Shown one piece after another: positions 22,755 through 35,716 of a stretch of DNA of 64,000 bases (its first letter is position 1; each line of letters starts with the position of its first letter). Source of the stretch: Pyrrhoderma lamaoense (lineage: Eukaryota > Basidiomycota > Agaricomycetes > Hymenochaetales > Hymenochaetaceae). The position numbers and the translations under genes are program-made. The stretch spans positions 1,302,001-1,366,000 of the forward strand of contig NBAZ01000005.1 in assembly GCA_002794735.1 (NCBI GenBank), read 5' to 3'. Below the pieces are notes generated by a model, which did no database searches, had not been told where the DNA came from, and was given only the letters and a program-made list of their open reading frames with translations.

Positions 22755-25500
22755 GTCTTAGTAGCTATAGGCTCGTGGTCGTCAAATCAGAGGTAGTGTA
22801 TCTGTCATTTATACCTCTGTAGCTTTCTATAGCTTATCAACCTCAAGTTATGGGTCAACTGACTTAGAAGCTCAATCGGGCCGCATCTCCAATTAAATCA
22901 CATTCATAATATCACTGTAAACATTAGCATAAAGTTAATAACAGCTCAGGATTATAGTAAATAGTGTATGTTCGTACCAAGTCGATTACATATGTTTCTT
23001 ATCGTTTTATATTGATTTGAGAAAGAAATTAAATCAAGTGATGAGACTTTGAGATTGGGGGTGAAAAAAAATACAACTGTCTGAATGAATTGAGAGATTA
23101 GGGAGATAGTCCATTATTCAGTCTTCTACTTGGACCGAATCGCACATTCTCCATTATTCCGAGGCGCGCCATGAATACTTCTTTCTTTCTTCACAAATCC
23201 ATAAAAATTGCCCTTTTTTCGGGGGAAAAAACGAAAGGAATTAAGAAAGAAAATTAATCAATAATCAAGTGATCCCGAGGAAAACACGAGTACTATACAG
23301 ACTAGCACCGAGACGGACCGAGCAAGGGTGCAGAAGCCACCCAAATAGAGTTTAACCTTTGAGATTGATTGATGTGCGACACAGTCAAATCATCTAACTA
23401 GCAAGTTTTTTCTTTCCTACAAACAAAGCTGGCAAGGCGAGAGAACGACCGAAATTATACCGTTCCAGGATCTATCAGTAAGGAAGACCACTATTTTCTT
23501 TTCGAAAGGGGGCCTTTCGACATGAAGGGGGTAAAGATAGAGAAACAAAAAACGTCCGTGCTGTCAACCTGCAACCTGCTTCAGCAAGCTCGCCAACATT
23601 AACAGCCGTCCATCAATCCACATTAGTGTTGTATGGTAGTCGGTCAGGGGCACTATTTAATTGAGTTTCATAGTTGAGATATGATATGTGCTTGTGTGGC
23701 CGACGGCGACGGGAACCCCCCTCTTGACTCTGCACATAAGTACATAATAGAGTATTAAAACGAGTTATATCAATTTAGTCTATAAGTCCTAGCGAGCACG
23801 ATGCATTTCGCTCGGCGCGTTCGAGGCCACACTGGTGGACACATTGACGACATGCGATAGCAATCCCCCGTTTCGTATATGTGCAAGCGTCGCATTTCTG
23901 GAATAACCTCCGGTAAGCGTACATCGCGACACTTCGCATAGATCCAGGAACCATTCTTCTGTGTGTTATGACGATGGCGAGCCGGAAGTATTCTTCACCT
24001 ATTGGATGAGTAGTACTTCTTGTACGTTTACAGTGAGATACTCCTTCCGTGTGCTCTAGGGTAGTCATGAACAACGTTAACGGAGAACACTAGAGAATAT
24101 TCATATATTCTACGTAAACTACATCTGTACCAATTAGCGTCATGCTTCCAAATTTCTCAACACTTCCATATTTCTCAAACACCTGCTTGTCTTCCAATTA
24201 GACGCATACATGACAGGACAGTTATAAGCTGAAATCCCATATTCTTCCACCATTTTTTTTTTGCGCAAAATTGAATTATCCCGCAAAAGCTGTCGAAAAT
24301 GAGTTGTGACCGAATGACCGAAAGATAGTGCGTGTTGACGAGATCTGAGAATTAGATGGTTGAATATAAAACGACGACGGGAGGAAAATCATAGGGGAAA
24401 TCAGAGAGAACTGATCTCTGGTCTACACAAGGTAAAGTGAGAGACTGGGACCCCTGGCACCTCCATAGACTGTCCAAAAAAGGGAAGTGCTCTAAGATAT
24501 ACAACTTTACGTTTAATTTTGAGCACCTGAATCCCGGGATCCCGTTCCGGATAACCTAGAGGAGTTTTCGCGAGGAGGGCTTGTGCTTAATTGTCGCTGG
24601 CTACAAATATGCACGTCTCATCGATATCATTCATCTTCATCATCATGAGGCTTTGTGTCGGTGTATGGGCTGCACAGGTTTACTCCGGAATTTGGTTCAG
24701 ATATCGTATAATGACTCACTTGTAACATTGATGGGAAGGGGAGATGAGTATAGTAAGGCTGATAATCATGAAACCCATGCATATCATGCGTGCAAGCTGA
24801 TAATTAATTAATATTTTCTCCCTGTTTTACGTTTCTTTCTCAATTTGTACATTGAGGCTTGTGCGTACGACTATAAGGAACCCCGTCTCTCGGCGAAGGT
24901 ATCGATAGGCGCTCAAGCCCAAAGGCTCACATGCAGTTCTTCTTCCTTTACGGACATTATGTTATGATGTATATCTCGGATTGTTTCACACGGGGGTATA
25001 AGAATTATTTCATGGATAACAAACGCAGCATGCTCAAAGATACTGCATATGCGGTTGTCGGATACCCGTGCGGAAAAAAGATATCCTATCAACATATACG
25101 GACTGTGGATTCTTCTAACTACACCCATCCGGCATTCTCAGAACCTCTTAGGTCTAATCCATCCAGGTCTAGAGCGCTTTACTCCGATTCGTCCAAAAGC
25201 TTAAACCTTCGGGAATTGACTTATCTAGTCAAACGGGGGTATTCCATGCATTTCAACCATTACTTGAGACCCGTTCTTTCTATAGTACATTCCTTTATAT
25301 GTAACAATATAATATTCATTAGTAAAATAAGTCATTGGCCTGTGGGCAGACTCCCAGGCAACATACAGTACGATCACACCGCACACTACTGTATTACATA
25401 TCTTGAAGCATTTTCTTCCTTCGTGTCTTCCCCGTGCTGTGTATACAAGTCTTCTATAATTACGGAAGACAGTTGCAGGAAAGCAAAAAAGAAGTAACCG
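22755..25500. other. Gene-poor intergenic region
   Basis: About 2.7 kb upstream of the dehydratase. Open frames at 23775-24074 (-) and 24931-25497 (+) lack family motifs. No tRNA or tandem repeat was recognised. Confidence 0.4.
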
Positions 25501-25506
25501 AATTAA

Positions 25507-26160
25507 GCGATGAGTTCTTCGCTCCCACGTTGGAAGGAAGCTACCCAGTCGGACCGATTTATCAGGTAAGTATCCAATTAGCAAGTTGGTCAAAAGATCA
25601 TTCTAAGAAACGGCCAAAATGTGATCTACACAGCTAAATAGTCAATCACTATATTGAAGGCAGACGGCTAAATGTGCAAAAAATAAAATGAGAATCAGGG
25701 GGAAAACATATCAAATTCAATGATGAATAGCAAGCAGGGTTGGTAAGGACTCATGAGAAGAAAATCTGTATCAACCATATGTGACCAATCATATACTCCG
25801 GCTCCAAAGCTACAGGCGGTGGTGAACCTGATCCGTCTCCAGTTAAAGTCTTTGGTTCAGCCGAGTTCACCGAATCACCCACGTCCAGTACGCCTAATAT
25901 ACTTCCGTCTAACATGTCGGATCCAAAAGGATGTAACCATAAGTATGATTGTCCAGGTTCCGTCAGGATCTGCTATAAAGTTGTCATCAGGTTGACGTAT
26001 TCGTACCAAAAAGATTTACTAGGCGACACGATAATTGAGTTCATTGTGATAATCTAAAGTAAACCTAAACTCTGTGTCTATCTTGTCGATTAATCTCGCC
26101 TGTATATCAAAAACATGAAATCCGACCATTAACCCCAGACCCGGCCGCAAGATTATCAAA
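25507..26160 (-). CDS. Possible spliced gene, unidentified
   Basis: On the minus strand, 26146-25986 is open after a CATAG acceptor and reads ILRPGLGLMVGFHVFDIQ, ARLIDKIDTEFRF, TLDYHNELNYR. It can be joined across a 55-nt GTCGCC...TTTATAG intron to QILTEPGQSYLWLHPFGSD and SVNSAEPKTLTGDGSGSPP. The composition and intron size look genic. However, the plus strand is also open here and has a strong CAG/GTAAGT donor at 25566, so strand and boundaries are unsure. No family was recognised and no complete start-to-stop model could be built. The 3' limit given is the TAA of a possible last exon reading NRSDWVASFQRGSEELIA. Confidence 0.25.
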
Positions 26161-26427
26161 ATCTATGCGTCCTGATAATGAATGATATCTTGCAAGATAA
26201 TCGAGGACACAAAGGCCATCGGATAATGTGCATGTCCTTGTCAAAAGTGCAGTTCCTAAGATTATCGTGATTATCGTTGGCATGTGAATCTGATTGCTTG
26301 TTATATGATACATGATGATACCATTACCCCCTGCTTGACTAGTACACCTATCAAAGTATTTCCATAAGTCCATATGCATCGTATTGAGAAGCATTGAAAA
26401 AGGTAAGATTTACACACCCGTAATCCT

Positions 26428-27065
26428 CTACTCGTCTAATAATTCCTTCAACTCGTCTTCCGTTATTTCACCCCTTTCTTTCGATGACACACGCTCATCC
26501 TTGATCATTCTGATTGGCCACCATTAATTAGCATAAAGAGACATCTTGATAGTTAAGAGTCATACCTTGAATTTACTCTTATGTCATCCATCTCAACTGC
26601 CAACGCTTCTTGTGGAGTCTTTGCTTCAAGCACCTGTAAAGACAATTTATTATTATATACTCAGCTGAATCTTTTCCTAGATTTATCGCTTTGATTGTGT
26701 ACATACATAGTGGTTATCACAATGAGGACAATATTCATCACTCTCTTCGTACCCAGACATGTCCTTCGAAATGCTTTCCGGCACTTCTTGCACATGAACA
26801 CCATCTCCATTGTCTTCGCTAAAGGGTGATCCTGCGTCTCTGCATGACACTCAGCGCAATCAAACCATAGCCGACAACATGGTGAGCGGATCGAAACTTG
26901 AGCATTCAAGATGTGCTTGCTACCGACAGATCAACAAGAATAAATTTGATATCATAAGAGTGACAAGATGCGAAAATGAGTTTTGTAGTTTGGTGCGATT
27001 ACACAGTTGAATCAGTCATTCACCCCCTGAGCGCTGCTGAGAGACGAACAAGATACTAACCACAT
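26428..27065 (-). CDS. CHY-type zinc-finger protein
   Basis: Exons 27065-27061, 26919-26707, 26633-26566 and 26509-26428. The first coding exon is just ATGTG, joined over a 141-nt intron to give the family's usual start MCKHILNAQVSIRSPCC. Then come RLWFDCAECHAETQDHPL, FMCKKCRKAFR, CPHCDNHYV and a short charged tail ending LKELLDE. The paired Cys/His residues are the expected zinc ligands of a CHY finger. Small fungal CHY-finger proteins include Hot13, which acts in the mitochondrial intermembrane space, but cytosolic relatives exist and I cannot choose. Near 26763 one base is missing, so that FR, DMSGYEESDEYCPHC is split between frames. With one base restored the protein would be about 122 residues. 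Confidence 0.8.
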
Positions 27066-27165
27066 CGCCCTATGGCCTTTTTGAATGAAGTGAGCTTTTA
27101 GCACACAAAGACTTTTTGAATTGATTAGCGAAGCGAAAGATCTTCACAGTTCCCATTTATGGTGC

Positions 27166-27171
27166 CACGTG
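27166..27171. promoter_or_regulatory. CACGTG palindrome upstream of CHY gene
   Basis: A perfect CACGTG about 101 bp before the start codon of the CHY zinc-finger gene. It resembles the site in front of Cwc2. A regulatory role is inferred only. Confidence 0.28.
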
Positions 27172-29480
27172 AAAACAGGTAAGCATTAAAGCTCCGAAAG
27201 GAACTCATAGCGTATCAAACTAGTACTTAAATAAACACTGAGCATCAATCCACCATGATGTTTTCTGAGAGTATGACTGGCTCCTTTGCGTCCCCGACGG
27301 ACCCGGTGGCAAAGTATGGCTGATTGTAAACTTACTAATTCTGCATAAAGAAACATACATGAGAGGTTCAACCTTTGCGGACTTAACGTGAACTCAGTCA
27401 CTCGTTGACCGCGTCTTCGCACATTCGGAACGAGATACCATTCGGTCTTATGAGGAGAGGCTATCATCACGGTAAACTCTCGCATGCGAGCTTCTGACCA
27501 AGGTCTCCGGACTCGGATTCCCACTTTTCTGGCTGGCCTAGGTCTATCCGCCTATCCACTGGAGGAACGCTTTTTTACTTATACGTCATTGTCATTAATT
27601 CTTCCAAAATTCCGAACATCAACAAGGAAGAGGGTAAATTATTTGGTCATTCCACGCCTGTGTAAATAACTTCTTTCTGGTGTCTAAGTCTGAACACATG
27701 AGCTGGTCCCATTCTCGCTGCTTTGGTTCGCAATACTTCCTAACATATAGATAGAACACAAGCTATACTCCCTCGATCCCCAAGGTATCCCCGCATAGAT
27801 ACCTAGGACGGCTTAGCTTTCTTGCAACCTTCTTTTCCGTTCCGAAAGATCCGAGGGCACTGTACTATAGTCTCATCTCACTCGATACTGAACTGAAGCA
27901 TGGACACCCGAACCATAGACGGTGTCTCACCATGTTATAGATGTTGTACGCTGCCTGGTTACGATTGGACGTCTACTCTAATGAGTTACCGAGAACGCCC
28001 GACCAAATTATATCTGAGAAGCTACATATAAAGACTTGCAGTGATAATGGCGCTGGTATTGATGGCGCTGATGCCTTCGTTTTAATTCAAAATAGCAAGG
28101 TTGTCAGTCAAGGATGTGGGCGGTTGAGCCCATATTTAGGCTAAGGACACCTAGTAGCCCACAACATAGACCAGAACCCATAAAAGTGAGTGATTGCCTA
28201 AAAGAATATGAAAGAAACATAACCTCAATGTGAGTAGAAATAGTTTCGAGTTCTGTGATCATCGTCAAATAAGGTGATACACTAACGCGGGTAGTTTACA
28301 TGTAATAAAAGTGGAAGAGCATGTATATGCGTCCGTACAATTCATAGCCCCACTTCCATCGCCTTCGCTGTCCACCGCACGCGCCTCCCCGCATTTGAGG
28401 GCCTTGCTCGTACCTTTGTTTCCGTACGTAACCCCGGGGCATACCAGCCCTTTCCCCGTGCCGAATTAAAGTTACCCAGCCACCCCCGTAATATTTTTAC
28501 TGCATCCAAGTTTCGCCGGTTCTTTTCAAAACAAACACCATGACATGTTACATAAGCAAGGGTCGCTTTGCAGTAGTCTATCCACAATTTTGCTATTCAT
28601 TCGGTGCATCCGCGGATGTTCGTTTCGAATTGGAGCGTATGTATTTGATCAAAGGGTCGGTTGTAGTAGCAGTGACAGTTTACCACAGCTCTTCCGATTC
28701 TCGCTCTCTATCTTTTTCAAGTACAATTCAGAACTAGAGAAGCACCGAGGAACAGCACAGTAGATCCAAGGGAAGCATAGCAACTAGGATAATAATATTC
28801 GTTTGTATAAAAATATACCCCTCTCTTCCCCTCCTCGGCTGAAATACACGTAGTATCTTTACTTCGTTCGCAAATGCCACTCTACCTCATCTGACCACAG
28901 AACACTAGCAACCGATCGACCCCAAGATAGCCTAAACACACTAAGCTATTGACCCCACATTTCAGCCTGGGATACACACACCTGTTTCTGTCCTCCCCGG
29001 ATATCGAATGCAGCGGGTCTTAAGCATTGAATTACCTTTTCAACACGATTGCAGATGTAAACCTTTTTAACCCCGCATCCTCCCCGCACTTCCACACAGG
29101 CAAACATTTAAACTTGGTGTGCTTTTACTTGAGTTCCGATCTATAACGTGAAGGGAAAAGGCGACCCGTACTCAGGATCCCTATTCAATTTCATTCAGAT
29201 TTCCTTTTGGTTGAAGGGTTCTTATTCACATCTCATCTGGGTAATGGTACTGACTGTCTAGACCGGATTCACTCTTCGCGTCTTTATGGCGTCATCCATT
29301 CATTTCTGTTTACCATGTTTTTGTTAGTATTATGATCCTTATTTGTTCAACAACCCGTGATGTTTATAGTACTTGTGTATGCATATATGTACCTTATCTT
29401 TCATATTAGACTTGTTATAAGTTGTACATGTGTGATGTCGGCCGAGAGTTGTAATCAGATCTAGAGAGAATTCGGCACTC

Positions 29481-29510
29481 GGATTTGGATTTGGATTCGG
29501 ATTCGGACTT
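29481..29510 (+). repeat. Hexanucleotide tandem repeat (GGATTY)
   Basis: Five near-perfect copies of a six-base unit (two GGATTT, two GGATTC, one GGACTT). Confidence 0.8.
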
Positions 29511-32500
29511 GAAGGGATTGTTGATATGATTACTGATAATGAGCGATTTCTTTTTTTACACGCACTTTTCCTTTTCTACCTTTACTCCCGTGTTCCTTTT
29601 CGTTTGTTCGTAACTCTCTGGAATATGATCTTGTAAGCCAAGAGCACATGCTGCGAGCCCTCTTAATCGCAATGTGAGGTGTAACAGATGTCTTTCAAAA
29701 AAAAATTCGCCTTTACTTTCAAAAAAGAAAAATTGCATGTGGACATGCAACATACATGTCCATATAACAATATATCCAATCATTCAAATTAGCCCTCAAA
29801 CTTGTTTCGAGATGAAATGTCTTGGGCCGTCTCAGTAGTTCTTGGTTTGGGGGTCCCTAGTTCCGAGTCTCCAGGTTTTTTTTTTCTCCATTAGCTTCTC
29901 CCATTCTCTCCGTCTCTGGTCTCTCTTTTTTTTCTTTTCTCTACTTGCGAAAGGCATTTTCCGGAGCAAGAAAGTCATTTCGTAACTCCACCCCACCCCC
30001 CTTCCTTTCCTTTCCCTCCCTACCAGCTATCCCCCCTTTCCGCTCCGTGCTTCCCTTCGATTTCTGATAGGAATGAGTTGCGCAAATGGGTCTGATCATG
30101 ATCGTAATCCATTCGTCCGATACAAAACGCTGCCTATTAATAATATCGATAAAATGTGGCTTCCGCTTCCTGATTCCCGAATATTTTGGTATATTATTAG
30201 TAATTAGTATGGTTTATATGATTGGTATGGTAAATTAATATGACCCCCCGCTGATGTTAATGTTAATTCATTTAATGTATATCTTATATTCCCAGTGGCT
30301 CAGTAGAATATGGGGAAATATTAGAGAGGGTTCATTTGTAGCAACAAGTAAATTATCATCTGAATTAAAGTATTTAAAAAAATGAAACGTTTGGATATTT
30401 CGAAGTGAATGAATATTGACTTGACTTGACTACGAATGACCGATAATTTATTTATATTTTTTCATACATGTAACATTCATATCAAGTTTCGAACTTTAAC
30501 GGAGGCAATCCCTACTTCGATATAAATAAATAAAGTATTGAAAGACGGGCGGCGAGAGACTTGTAAGAGTTGAGAAAAAATAAGAACGAGGGGAGGGAGG
30601 GGAAAAGAGTGAAGGGCGAAGGGCGAAGGCGAACACACACAAAAATAAAAATAAAAACTATTCCTATCTCTATTTCTAAATATTCCTATACCCTCTTTCC
30701 TTCTCTCTTCCTGATTCCTTGAATTTCCTAGGCCTTGGACTTAACTTCTATTCTATCCCCCTGTTACTTCCCTTTTTTATAACTGATGTATGGGCTGCGG
30801 GGCCCCGCATCCCGCGCACGGGCGCTGTGGGTTGTGGTATTGAATTATTAATAATAAATAATAAGATTACATACTTAATAAGATTATATAGAAGTATCAG
30901 AGATACATATATTTTGTACTGAGCTTAGGGTTCTCCTCAATATGAATTTCATATACGATTTTATATGTTGGAGATGTGGTGTGGTGCGATATATGGTATA
31001 TAATATCGCCGAGTGTATTGCATAGAAATCGGATGGTCCGGACTCACATTCAAGGGAATAGGGATATAGGGATATGGGACAAGGAAGGTTTTTTTTTTCT
31101 TTCTTTTCGTTAGGAATCAGAAAGTGCATGCATGAGTATACTATGTATCGTGGATCTTATTGTATATTGGCAATAACATTGACATCTACAGACCCGGAAC
31201 ATAACAATACATTTTTCCGAACGAACCAGACCCACATGGGAGGAAGGGGGTCTAGTCTGTCTAGCTTATTAGATTATGTACATAGCAAATTCTATTTTTT
31301 TTTCATCCTTCATCTTCAATTTTTCAACTTTTTTGCGATTTCAGATCGAAAGATGGAGGGAAGCGGGGGTCGCTTGATGTTCTTTTCGATAAGTGGAGAG
31401 AGAGGGAGAGATAGAGAGAGATACTCTAATTTTAATTCTAATAAAGTTTAGTTCGGAGATTTCTTTAATCTTCATGTGTTGATGGTGGATACAAAGTGTA
31501 TGTAAGTTAGTTGATGTTCTTGTACATTGTACAATATACGATATAACACAAAGTAATGATCTATATGAACTTAAAATATAATTAGAAACAACATTAATAT
31601 TTAAGATTGATATTTGATATTTGATCTAACTCGCATTTATGCATGTCTGATGGTGGTGGTGGGTCAGCCACGGCGATTGTTACTAAAACTGGTAAAGGTA
31701 CCCCTCCCTCCCTTTGCCATTGACAACTTTGACACATTGGCATATGGATATCAATGATAATGATATTTCATGATTTTGATTAAAAAATTGATTATCTGTT
31801 CTTTTTCATTGTGCGTTCCTGATTCTCCAACCTTCTCAGTTCCGAGTCTGTTCCTAGAACTCCCTGTGTTGCGTTGGTTCAGATCGTCCGTATCCGTCGT
31901 CCTTTTGTTCCTTTATCGCAAGAAAATTAATAAGGTAAAATGAGTGTGAGCATAAGTAGTATTTTTAAAAAGGCAACTAAAGATAAATAGATAACTGAAT
32001 AGATGGAAGATAAGTAGAGGAATAACTTGATGCCTAGCATTCTCAGAGGCTGACTTTTTTTTTCAGCGCGTTGTGTTACCGTGACTAGTTGTGGCTTGTG
32101 GCTCGGGAAAGGCCACGATGTATATGAATATCCTTAATCAACTTCATCTTGTATCTCAGTGAACTATCACGATACCATTATTAAAGTCATTATCATGAGA
32201 TTATCATCAATAAACTTGCTATTCGTATAGACTCAGGCTCAAAGTTCGCCGCCGCTGAGGCCTTGGGTTGTAAATGATTTTTAGAACGAACTGATAGTAA
32301 TGATCGTATGTTTTTATCTCTTAACTATATCTTGTAAATTTCAAATCTCCAACTCCAACTATGAGCCGTGAATGGAACCACAATCATAATCGTAATCACA
32401 GTCACAGCTCTCCCACGAATATGAATAAGAATAAGAACAAAGACGAGGACAAATGTACATGTACTTGTATATGTATATGTACGGATAAGGAGAAAACAGA

Positions 32501-33363
32501 AACGTTAAAAGGAATAGCAATGAAGATAGAGTTAGATAACGTCAACGTACAATATTCAATGTACACGAATATGAAAATGGTAATTATAGCTCGAATCCAA
32601 AAAATTTATGAATCCTCGTAAACAGTTATGGATTGGTAATTGTAATAATTTATCTTCACTCATCTATCCATTCATCCATCAACAGAATCGAAGTAGGGAG
32701 ACGGTGCACATAGCATATATAATATAGTTCGTGCATAATGTCTGATCTCGTTGTTCCGATTATAATGAAGTGGTAGTGATGATAACTACTATATGGATCT
32801 CTTACTAGTTACTATTTATACATGTAAATTGATATCATCACTAAGAAAACATGTATTTCGATCGATTCAGGATTGAAACTAAGAAAAACCTAAGAACTGA
32901 ATCAAAAAGATTTCGCAGATACCCAGAGATCACCAGATCAGTAGATAACTAGATAGCCACCACAAAACTAACAAAATAAAAATCTTCAAAAGAAAAAAAG
33001 GACCAAAGGGCCAAAATTGATAATTGTCATAGTAGGTAGTCGATGTTAGAGAAAGTTCACTAGAGAAGAGAAGGATAGACCTGATATAGGGACTTCGCGA
33101 CGTTGAATTATAACCCAACAAATATCTTCCACCCTCGTTTGTTCGTTCGCTCGTATCTGCTGCTGTCTGCTATTTATATAACATCTTACGATACCCCTTC
33201 CCCCTCCCCGAATATAAATAGGTATCATGGACGAAAGTTCGTAAGGGGAAATGAAAGTGGTAGGTGGGGGGGATCGGAGGATCGCACCACAGAAGCACAG
33301 AAGAAGAACAGAGATAGAGAGGAAATGGAAAGGAAAGTTATATGTTTAGGAAGGTAGACGTTA

Positions 33364-33373
33364 GGGGGGGGGG
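33364..33373 (+). repeat. Poly-G run (10)
   Basis: Ten consecutive G bases on the plus strand in a purine-rich block. Confidence 0.85.
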
Positions 33374-34189
33374 CTCGAGGTGTCGAGTACGGGGGATGTG
33401 GGGATACGGCGACAACGGCTATAGGGATATAGGGATATACGCCTAGAGATCTTAGGGATAAAGTTAAAGATAGTGATAAAGGTAAAGAGAGAAAGAAAAA
33501 GTGAAAGAGAAAGGTGAGAGACTCACCCGATTTTGTAGATGTAGATGTGTACATGTACAACGTATTTAAAAATAGAATAAGAAACGGAAACTTCCCCCTA
33601 TCCTCCCCCTCTGCCTCTGAACTTAATCCATATCCTGGCCCTGATCTCATATTTCCATGTTCTCGTGTTTCCGTGTTCTTTTTTTTATAATAAATTTTTG
33701 GTTTTGTTATTTGAATGTGTTAACATGAACTGATGTGATGGGGTTGGTTTATCTCTTACAGAACTTAGACCACGGATATATCATATCACACAGAATAACA
33801 GCTACTAGTACTAATCAAAAATAAGCCACTCAACAAACTTATTCGTCTCTCATCATCTCAACTTTCATCTTATCTCTTATCTCATTCGCCCATTCGCATC
33901 AACCTCAACTCAACTCAAGTAAAGTAAAGTAAATTTAGTAAAAAATAAACTCATTCATTAATACTCATATAAACCCATATATACAAAAAAAAACCAAAAC
34001 CAAGTAAGAAAAAGACTATTACATATATTACAAAAACGTTATAAAAAAAGAAAGAGGAGGAAGACAGCACCACATACACAGAAAGATGAAAAAAAAGGAG
34101 AGGAGGGAGGGAAGCCATAACTCGTACACAAAACGAAAACAAAAAAAAACATAAGTTTCTTCCCGGGAACAGGGAAAAGGAAGAAAAAA

Positions 34190-34279
34190 GGGGGGGGGGG
34201 AGTTAAGGAAGGAGGTGGAATTGGGAAGGACGAGGTGGGTAGGGGGGTCGTAGTTACGATTGCTTTGACCCCCCCCCCC
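34190..34279. repeat. Poly-G(11) and poly-C(11) pair, possible hairpin
   Basis: A G run at 34190-34200 and a C run of the same length at 34269-34279 could pair as an 11-bp stem around a 68-nt G-rich loop that also contains a GGGGGG run. Alternatively the G-rich strand could form a quadruplex. Confidence 0.55.
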
Positions 34280-34590
34280 AGCCCCCTTCTCATAATCCAC
34301 CACTCCAAGTATTAAAGTCGTGAATAAGAAGGGAAAGGAATAAGGAAGTTCATCAAATTAGCTCGCAAGAGACAGAGGATAGAGGGGAGTCGTTAAGAAA
34401 ATGCCAAAAAAATAAGAAAAGAAAACATATGTGCACAAAAAATAAAAAAATGGACTTGTTGCAGCGTTAAAAAAAAAGAGGAGGCAGTTGGTGTACAAAT
34501 AGAGAACAAGAGAAGAAAAAGAGTTATGCATGGTTAGTGAAAAGAAAAAAGCAAAAACAAATTGAAGACAAAACAATGCAAGTCGTTGCC

Positions 34591-34613
34591 GTGTGTGTGT
34601 GTGTGTGTGTGTG
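34591..34613 (+). repeat. (GT)11 microsatellite
   Basis: Uninterrupted GT dinucleotide repeat of 23 bases. Confidence 0.95.
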
Positions 34614-35509
34614 GAGAAGGGTAGGGTGGAGAGCGAGAATTAGTTATATATATAATACGTATATATATATGACCAAAAAAATGTGAAAAGGGCAGGAGAA
34701 AAAATAGGGGAGAATGCAAGTTGAGAGGGTGTCGATGTCAATGCAGAGCCCAGATGCAAGAAAGAGTGATATGAAAGAAAGGAGAAAATAAAATGCCTTT
34801 TTTGTGCCAAGATTGTTTTGTTTGGATGTTTGGTTGCGCGTTTTGTTGCAGAAAGAAAGAAAAAAAAAAAGCGAGAAAAAGTTAAAATCTGCGTTTGCGG
34901 TTGCGGTTGCATTGCGATTGAGGCCGTTGAGAAACATGCTAGATTGCAAGAAAGAAAAGAAAAACTGTTTTGCGTTGTTGCATTATTGCGGGAGGAAGGA
35001 GAATGGGTATTAAAAGCGTGAACGTAAGACCGGTTTGGTAGAAACACCGAGATATTAAAAGTACACAGAAAAAAAGAGAAAGCAGAAGAATAGTGGAAAA
35101 AAAGGGGAGGAAGAGAATATGGGGAAGGAGGAGAACGTATGATGATGTTGTTGTTAGACATTCTCTTCCCTCCCTTTACTCTTCCCTGAGTGTGTTTGTT
35201 GAGCTGGCTGGCTGGTCTGTTGTTACACGATTATGAACACAAAAAGAGAAAAAAGAATAGAAAAGAAGAAAAGAAGGCCAAGAAGTGGTAGGATTAAGCA
35301 TTGGGAAAGGGAGTAAGGTAGAGTAGGGTGGTTATAAGAAAGAAAAGAAAAGAAAAAAGTGGGATAAAAATTACACATAAAAGAATATTGAAATAAAGCG
35401 AAAGGAGAAAGGAAGATGATTAAAAGATAGAGAAAGTGGGAAAAAAAGAGGAGTGAACGTTGGAGGAAGGGGATATTGGGAAGTATATGGATATGAATAT
35501 ATATACAGG

Positions 35510-35530
35510 TATATATATATATATATATAT
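35510..35530 (+). repeat. (TA)10 microsatellite
   Basis: Uninterrupted TA repeat of 21 bases, flanked by further TATA-rich sequence. Confidence 0.95.
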
Positions 35531-35716
35531 GATATATGATATAGTTGCCAATTGATGATGGAAGAGGAGAGGACTAGTGAGGAATGAAGTTCAAAATGAA
35601 AAGAAAAGATAAAGAAAAAAACGAGCGGAAAAAAATTGGCGAAAAAACGATTCGCACCTGAAAAGTGTTGCAACAAAATGCGTGTCGCAAACAAATTTCA
35701 AATTTCAAAAGGAAAG

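Larger units (their letters stand above)
27066..35716. other. 8.6-kb region without convincing genes
   Basis: Between the CHY gene start and the end of the Ecl1-like gene no reading frame shows family motifs. An open plus-strand stretch at about 28335-28541 has balanced codon use (it reads TSIAFAVHRTRLPAFEGLAR) but was not extended or identified. The rest is AT-rich sequence with polypyrimidine (29930-30060) and polypurine (30540-30640, 33200-33520, 34050-35700) blocks and simple repeats listed separately. Frames on the minus strand at 34.0-35.7 kb are Phe/Ser/Leu-rich by-products of the purine-rich plus strand. Confidence 0.45.

Noticed and set aside
24931..25497. Plus-strand frame of 188 residues
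   Set aside because: No recognisable motif, composition unlike the neighbouring genes, and no clear splice partner apart from a donor at 25566.
34028..35700. Many long minus-strand open frames rich in Phe, Ser and Leu
   Set aside because: They are by-products of a purine-rich plus strand, overlap in several frames and show no family motif or splice structure.
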